Below are positions 58,961-64,000 of a stretch of 64,000 nucleotides of DNA, in pieces (position 1 is the first letter of the stretch; each line of letters starts with the position of its first letter). Location: the NCBI RefSeq assembly GCF_040802235.1, contig NC_133174.1, positions 110,055,647 through 110,119,646 on the forward strand. The letters run 5' to 3'. A model generated the notes under the pieces. That model did no database searches. It had not been told where the DNA came from and was given only the letters and a program-made list of their open reading frames with translations. The DNA is from Manis javanica (lineage: Eukaryota > Chordata > Mammalia > Pholidota > Manidae). The translations under genes and the position numbers were made by a program.

Positions 58961-59233
58961 GGAAGAGGTCTTAAGGCTAAACAGCTATCACCAGAAGAAA
59001 TAAAACCATAGTAGAGAAAGTAGACCAATTAATTACTAAGCATATGCAAAATCAAATAAACCACCCAAAAAGTCAATCAAATGATAGACAAAGAGTACAG
59101 AATATGATACTTAATATATAAAGAATGGAGGTGGAAGAAAAAGGAGAGAAAAAAAGAACCTTAAGATAGTCTTTGTAATAGTATACTAAGTTAAATTAGA
59201 CTGTTAGACAGTAAGGAAGTTACTTTTGAACCT

Positions 59234-61552
59234 TTGGTAATCACGAATATAAAGCCTGCAAAGGCAATAAGTACATACATACCGATAATCACCCTAAATG
59301 TAAATGGTCTGAATGCACCAATCAAAAGACACACAGTCATTGAATGGATAAAATACAAGAAAAATCTATATGCTGCCCTACCAGAGACTCACTTCAAACC
59401 CAAAGACATACACAGACTAAAAATGAAGGGTCAGAAAAAGATATTTCATGCAACTGATAGGGAGAAAAAAGCAGGAGTTGCAATACTTGTATCAGACAAA
59501 ATAGACTTCAAAACAAAGAAAGTAACAAGAGTCAAAGGACACTACACAATGATAAAGGGGTCAGTCCACCAAGCGGATATAACCATTGTAAATATCTATG
59601 CACCCAACACAGGAGCACCTACATATATGATACAAATACTAATAGAATTAAAGAGGAAATAGAAAGCAATGCATTGATTTTAGGAGATTTCAACACACCA
59701 CTGACTATGAAGGACAGACCAACCAGATAGAAAATAAGAAAGGACACAGAGGCACTGAGCAACACACTAGAACAGATGGACCTAACAGAACTCTACACCC
59801 AAAAGCAGCAGGATACACAATCTTCTCCAGTGCACATGGAACATTTTCCAGAATAGACCACATACTAGCTCACAAAAAGAGCCTCAGTAAATTCAAAAAG
59901 ATTGAAATTCTACCAACCAACTTCTCAGATCACAGGAGTATAAAACTAGAAATAAATTGTACAAAGAAAACAAAAAGCCTCACAAACACATGGAGGCTTA
60001 ACAATATGCTCCTAAATAATCAATGGATCAATGACCAAATAAAAACAGAGATCAGGCAATATATGGAGACAACTGAAAACCATATGTCAACACCACAAAA
60101 TCTGTGGGACACAGCAAAGGCTGTGCTAAGAAAGAAGTATGTTCCAATAAAACCCTACCTCAGGAAAGAAGAACAATCCCATATGAACAGTTAAAACTCA
60201 CAATTAATGAAACTTGAAAAAGAAGAACAAATGAGGCCCAAAGACAGTTGAAGGAGGGACATAATAAAGATTAGAGCAGGAATAAATAAAATCAAGAAGA
60301 ATAAAACAAAAGAAAGAATCAATGAAAGCAGGAGCTGGTTTTTTGAGAAAATAAAAAAAATAGATAAAGATTGGCAAGGAAGAAGTTAAACTGTCCCTGT
60401 TTGCAGATGACATGATATTGTACATAAAAAAACCCTAAAGAATTCACACCAAAAGTACTACATCTAATATCTGAATTCAGCAAAGTTGCAGGATACAAAA
60501 TTAATACACAGAAATCTGTGGCATTCCTATACACTAAAAATGAACTAGCAGAGAGAGAAATCAGGAAAACAATTCCACTTACATTGCATCAGAAAGAATA
60601 AAATATGTAGGAATAAACCTAACCAAGGAAGTGAAAGACCTATACCCTGAAAACAACGGGACACTCATGAGAGAAATTAAAGATGCTAATAAATGGAAAC
60701 ACATCCTGTGCTCATGGATAGGAAGAATTAATATTGTCAAAATGGCCATCCTGTCTAAAGCAATCTACAGATTCAATGCAAATCCTATCAAAATACCAAC
60801 ACCATTCTTTAAAGAACTAGAGAAAATCATTCTAAAATTCATATGGAACCACAAAAGACCCCGAATAGACAAAGCAATCCTGAGAAGGAAGAATAAAGTG
60901 GGGGGGGATTATGCTCCCCAACTTCAAGCTCTACTACAAAGCCACAGTAATCAAGGCAATTTGCTACTGGCACAAGAACAGACCCACAGAGCAATGAAAC
61001 AGACTAGAGAGCCCTGATATGAACCCAACCATATATGGTCAATTAATATATGAAAAAGGAGCCATGGACACAAAATGGGGAAATGACAGCCTCTTCAACA
61101 GCTGTTGTTGGCAAAACTGGACAGCTACATGCAAGAGAATGAAACTGGAATATTGTTTAACCCCACACAGAAAAGTAAACACGAAATGGATCAAAGATCT
61201 GAATGTAAGTCATGAAACCATAAAAGTCTTAGAAGACAACATAGGCAAAAGTCACCTGAATATAAGCATGAGCAGTTTCTTCCTGAATGCATCTCCTCGA
61301 GCAAGGAAAACAAAAGCAAAAATGAACACATGGGACTACATCAAACTAAAAAGTTTCTGTATGGCAAAGGACACCATCAACAAAACAAAAAGGCATCCTA
61401 TAGTATGGGAGAATATATTTGTAAATGACATATCTGACAAGGGGTTAACATCCAAAATATATAAAGAACTTATATGCTTCAATACCCAAAAGGCAAATTA
61501 CATGATTAACAAATGGGCAGAGGAGCTGAAGAGACAGTTCTCCAAAGTATAA
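59234..61552 (+). pseudogene. L1-F ORF2, deleted and frameshifted
   Basis: The endonuclease part is open at 59234-59662 ('IITLNVNGLNAPIKRH') and continues in pieces to about 60365. There the sequence jumps from 'ENKIDK'-type text to '[14 protein letters not shown]', skipping the reverse transcriptase fingers. The catalytic box 'FADDMILYI' survives at about 60398-60424. The tail is open at 60631-61017 and 61019-61552. Confidence 0.85.
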
Positions 61553-62486
61553 ATTCAGATGACCAACAGACACATGAAAAGATGCTCCACATCACTAATT
61601 ATCAGGGAAATGCACATTAAAACCACAATGAGATATCATCTCACACCAGTAAGGATGGCCAGCATTGAAAAGACTAAGAACAACAAATGCTGTTGAGGAT
61701 GTGGAGGAAGGGGAACCCTCCTACACTGCTGTTGGGAATGTAAGCTAGTTCAACCATTGTGGAGAGGAACATATATGTTCCTCAAAAAAGTCAAAATAGA
61801 AATACCATTTGACCCAGGAATCCCACTCCTTGGAATTTACCCTAAGAATGCAGCAGCCCAGTTTGAAAAAGACATATGCACTCATATGTTTATCACAGCA
61901 CTATTTACAATAGCCAAGAAATGGTAGCAACTTAAGTGTCCATCAGTAGATGAAGGGATAAAGAAGATGTGGTACATATACATAATGGAATATTATTCAG
62001 CCATAGAAGAAAACAAATCCTACCATTTGCAACAACATGGATGGACCTAGAGGATATTATGCTCAGTGAAGTAAGGCAGGCGGAGAAAGACAAGTATCAA
62101 ATGATTTCACTCATATGTGGAGTATAAGAACAAAGCAAAAACTGAAGGAACAAAACAGCAGCAGACTCACAGAACCCAAGAATGGACTAACAGTTACCAA
62201 AGGGAAAGGGACTGGGGAGGATGGGTGGGAAGGGAGGTAAGTGGGGGGAATAAAGAAAGGGGGCATTATGATTAGCATGTATAATGTGGGAGGGCAGGGC
62301 ACAGGGAGGGCTGTACAACACAGAGAAGACAAGTAGTGATTCTACAGCATCTTACTATGCTGATGGACAGTGACTGTAGTGGGGTATGCAGGGGGGACTT
62401 GGTGATGGGGAGTCTAGTAAACATAATGTTCCTCATGTAATTGTAGATTAATGATACCAAAAATACAAAAAACAAAAAACAAAAAG

Positions 62487-62812
62487 AACTGAAGGAACAA
62501 AACAGCAGCAGACTCACAGAACCCAAGAATGGACTAACAGTTACCAAAAGGAAAGGGACTGGGGAGGATGGGTGGGAAGGGAGGGATAAAGGGGAGAATA
62601 GGGCATTATGATTAGCACACATAATGTAGCGGGGGAGGGGGGACATGGGAAAGGCAGTATATACAGAGAAGACAAGTAATGATTCTATAGCATCTTACTA
62701 TGCTGATGGGCAGTGACTACAATGGGGTATGTGGGGGGGACTTGATAATAGGGGGAGTCTAGTAAGCATAAGGTTGTTGAAGTAATTGTACATTAATGAT
62801 ATCAAAAAAATA
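62487..62812 (+). mobile_element. Extra L1 3' UTR copy 1
   Basis: This second copy of the L1 3' UTR begins exactly at 'aactgaaggaacaaaacagc' and ends 'cattaatgatatcaaaaaaa'. It lies directly after the L1-F tail. Sequence differences from L1-F (for example in the G-rich runs) show it is not a fresh duplication. Confidence 0.85.
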
Positions 62813-63223
62813 AGATTTCACAAATTAGAATATTTACATACTCCTGTGTGGCCAGAGGTATGCAAAACTACCCAAAACACACACACACACACACAGAACA
62901 AATGATCTACCTCCATTGGTACAGGACCCTTACTGGGTGTGTGGATTAAAATGCCATTCCTCCCATCAGGAGGTAGAACGTGGTGCCCACGCCTGGCATC
63001 TGAGCTGACGGGACTGAGCTTCCAATCAGCTTGGCAAATAGAATGTGGGAGACCAAACACTGCATCTCCAAGCAGGTCCCCACATGGCTCTTTCCTGCCG
63101 CCCTGACCTCTGCCAGTCAATCCTGTCTCCAGCCCTGCTCATTGCCCCTTGTTGAAATTCTCTGATAACATCTCTAATACGTAAACACTGTAAACATTAA
63201 AAAACAAAGTGAGGAGAAAAAAA
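62813..63223. other. Unique spacer between the two L1 3' UTR copies
   Basis: No gene was recognised. The minus-strand open frame at 62818-63120 spans the microsatellite and has no similarity. Confidence 0.4.
62874..62898 (+). repeat. (AC)n microsatellite
   Basis: About ten AC units. Confidence 0.9.
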
Positions 63224-63581
63224 AACTGAAGGAACAAAACAGCAGCAGACTCATAGAATCCAAGAATAGACTAACAGTTACCAAAGGGAAAGGGACTGGG
63301 GAGGAAGGGTAGGAAGGGAGGGGTAAGGGGAATAAGGGGTATTACGATTAGCACACATAATGTAGGAGGGCCACAGGGAAAGCAGTATAGCACAGAGAAG
63401 ACAAGTAGTGACTCTATAGCATCTTACTATGCTCATGGACAGTGACTGTAATGGGGTATGTGGTGGGGACTTGATAATGGGGGAAATCTAGTAACCACAA
63501 TGTTGTTCATGTAATTGTATATTAATGATACCAAAATAAAAAAATGTTTGTATATTAATGATACCAAAATAAAAAAATAAG
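63224..63581 (+). mobile_element. Extra L1 3' UTR copy 2
   Basis: It starts at the same base of the L1 as copy 1 ('aactgaaggaacaaaacagc'). Its tail segment 'gtatattaatgataccaaaa' occurs twice in tandem (63517-63548 and 63550-63581). Confidence 0.85.
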
Positions 63582-64000
63582 AAATTCCACATCATTTGCT
63601 AATATCTATTATTTTGAGACATGCATTTTAGACCTGTTTATTAAGCTGAGTAAAAAAAATCTGTATTTATGATGGATAGGCCCCCTCTTTCAATAGGTAC
63701 GTATTTCATGTACCTTCTGATTATAGAGTCTTAATGGATTCTCTAATAAATGGTCACATTGATAACAATGTGTACTCTACTGGTGGAAACCAGAAATAAT
63801 AAGTATAAAGGAAATAACTTCATTAGTCTTATTTCTTAGAATACAGCTTAGGTCATAGTAAGCACTCAATAAATGTTATCAAATTGTTTTTATTACTGCT
63901 AATAATATGTTAATTCATGTTTCCCCTATTATTTATTTTTTATTTCCAATTCACTTCTTTGTAAATGTCACAGAAAAAGTCAAACAGATCTGCACCTAGA
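63582..64000. other. Unique AT-rich end of window with MIR/L2-like tail
   Basis: A short 'catagtaagcactcaataaa' segment at about 63856 resembles a MIR or L2 end. Nothing else was recognised. Confidence 0.4.

Larger units (their letters stand above)
57174..62470 (+). mobile_element. L1-F, long LINE-1 with internal deletion
   Basis: The element has the complete-looking start 'gattaaagatggtggcatga', a 5' UTR of about 1 kb, ORF1, ORF2 and the G-rich 3' UTR ending 'gattaatgataccaaaaata'. About 0.9-1.0 kb of ORF2 is missing at about 60367. The G-rich part of the 3' UTR (about 62210-62240) fits a quadruplex-forming pattern, as is known for L1 3' UTRs. Confidence 0.9.

Noticed and set aside
1-64000. 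A bacterial-type defence or biosynthetic system
   Set aside because: The window is mammalian, with introns, LTRs, MIR and L1; no operon-like gene groups exist.

Overview
The window is nuclear DNA of a placental mammal, almost certainly from the X chromosome. It carries the X-linked angiotensin II type 2 receptor gene (AGTR2, minus strand) and a relic or derivative of the X-linked cancer/testis antigen 47 (CT47) family (plus strand). The rest is AT-rich and dominated by L1 retrotransposons. Ancient mammal-wide repeats (MIR, L2, MaLR, hAT) are present. I saw no Alu, B1/B2, CAN-SINE or Bov-type repeats, so primates, rodents, carnivores and ruminants look unlikely. The young L1 3' UTR reminds me of pangolin (Pholidota) sequence, but that is a weak recollection, not a demonstration.

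Layout: 1-2614 is an antisense MaLR-type element (internal region plus one LTR). 2615-6085 is mostly unique DNA with MIR and L1 fragments. About 6090-10300 is the AGTR2 gene: 3' UTR, the single coding exon, and two small non-coding 5' exons. 10300-18480 is AGTR2 upstream DNA with nested MIRs, two solo LTRs, an unusual branched inverted repeat and one small L1 insertion with clear target-site duplications. 18488-33110 holds two long L1s (A and B) separated by older L1 and unique DNA; B carries a nested, rearranged L1 (C). 33110-37224 is mixed unique, L2 and hAT-transposase DNA. 37225-39434 is a 5'-truncated L1 (D) with target-site duplications. 40270-43970 is the CT47-like locus in a GC-rich island: a first exon with a 33-bp repeat array, then two tiny exons that join in frame. 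44016-48690 holds DNA transposons, L1M and L2 fragments and unique DNA. 48690-53480 is an old L1 (E) split by a 1.26-kb polyadenylated retrocopy of a retrovirus-like transcript. 53575-57170 holds an L1M fragment and a short NAP1-like relic. 57174-63581 is a long L1 (F) with an internal deletion, plus two extra short copies of its 3' end.

Only AGTR2 looks like an undamaged host protein-coding gene. Every L1 open frame is interrupted. The CT47-like locus keeps a plausible splice structure but has frame damage in its repeat region. I found no bacterial-type system, CRISPR array or RNA gene.
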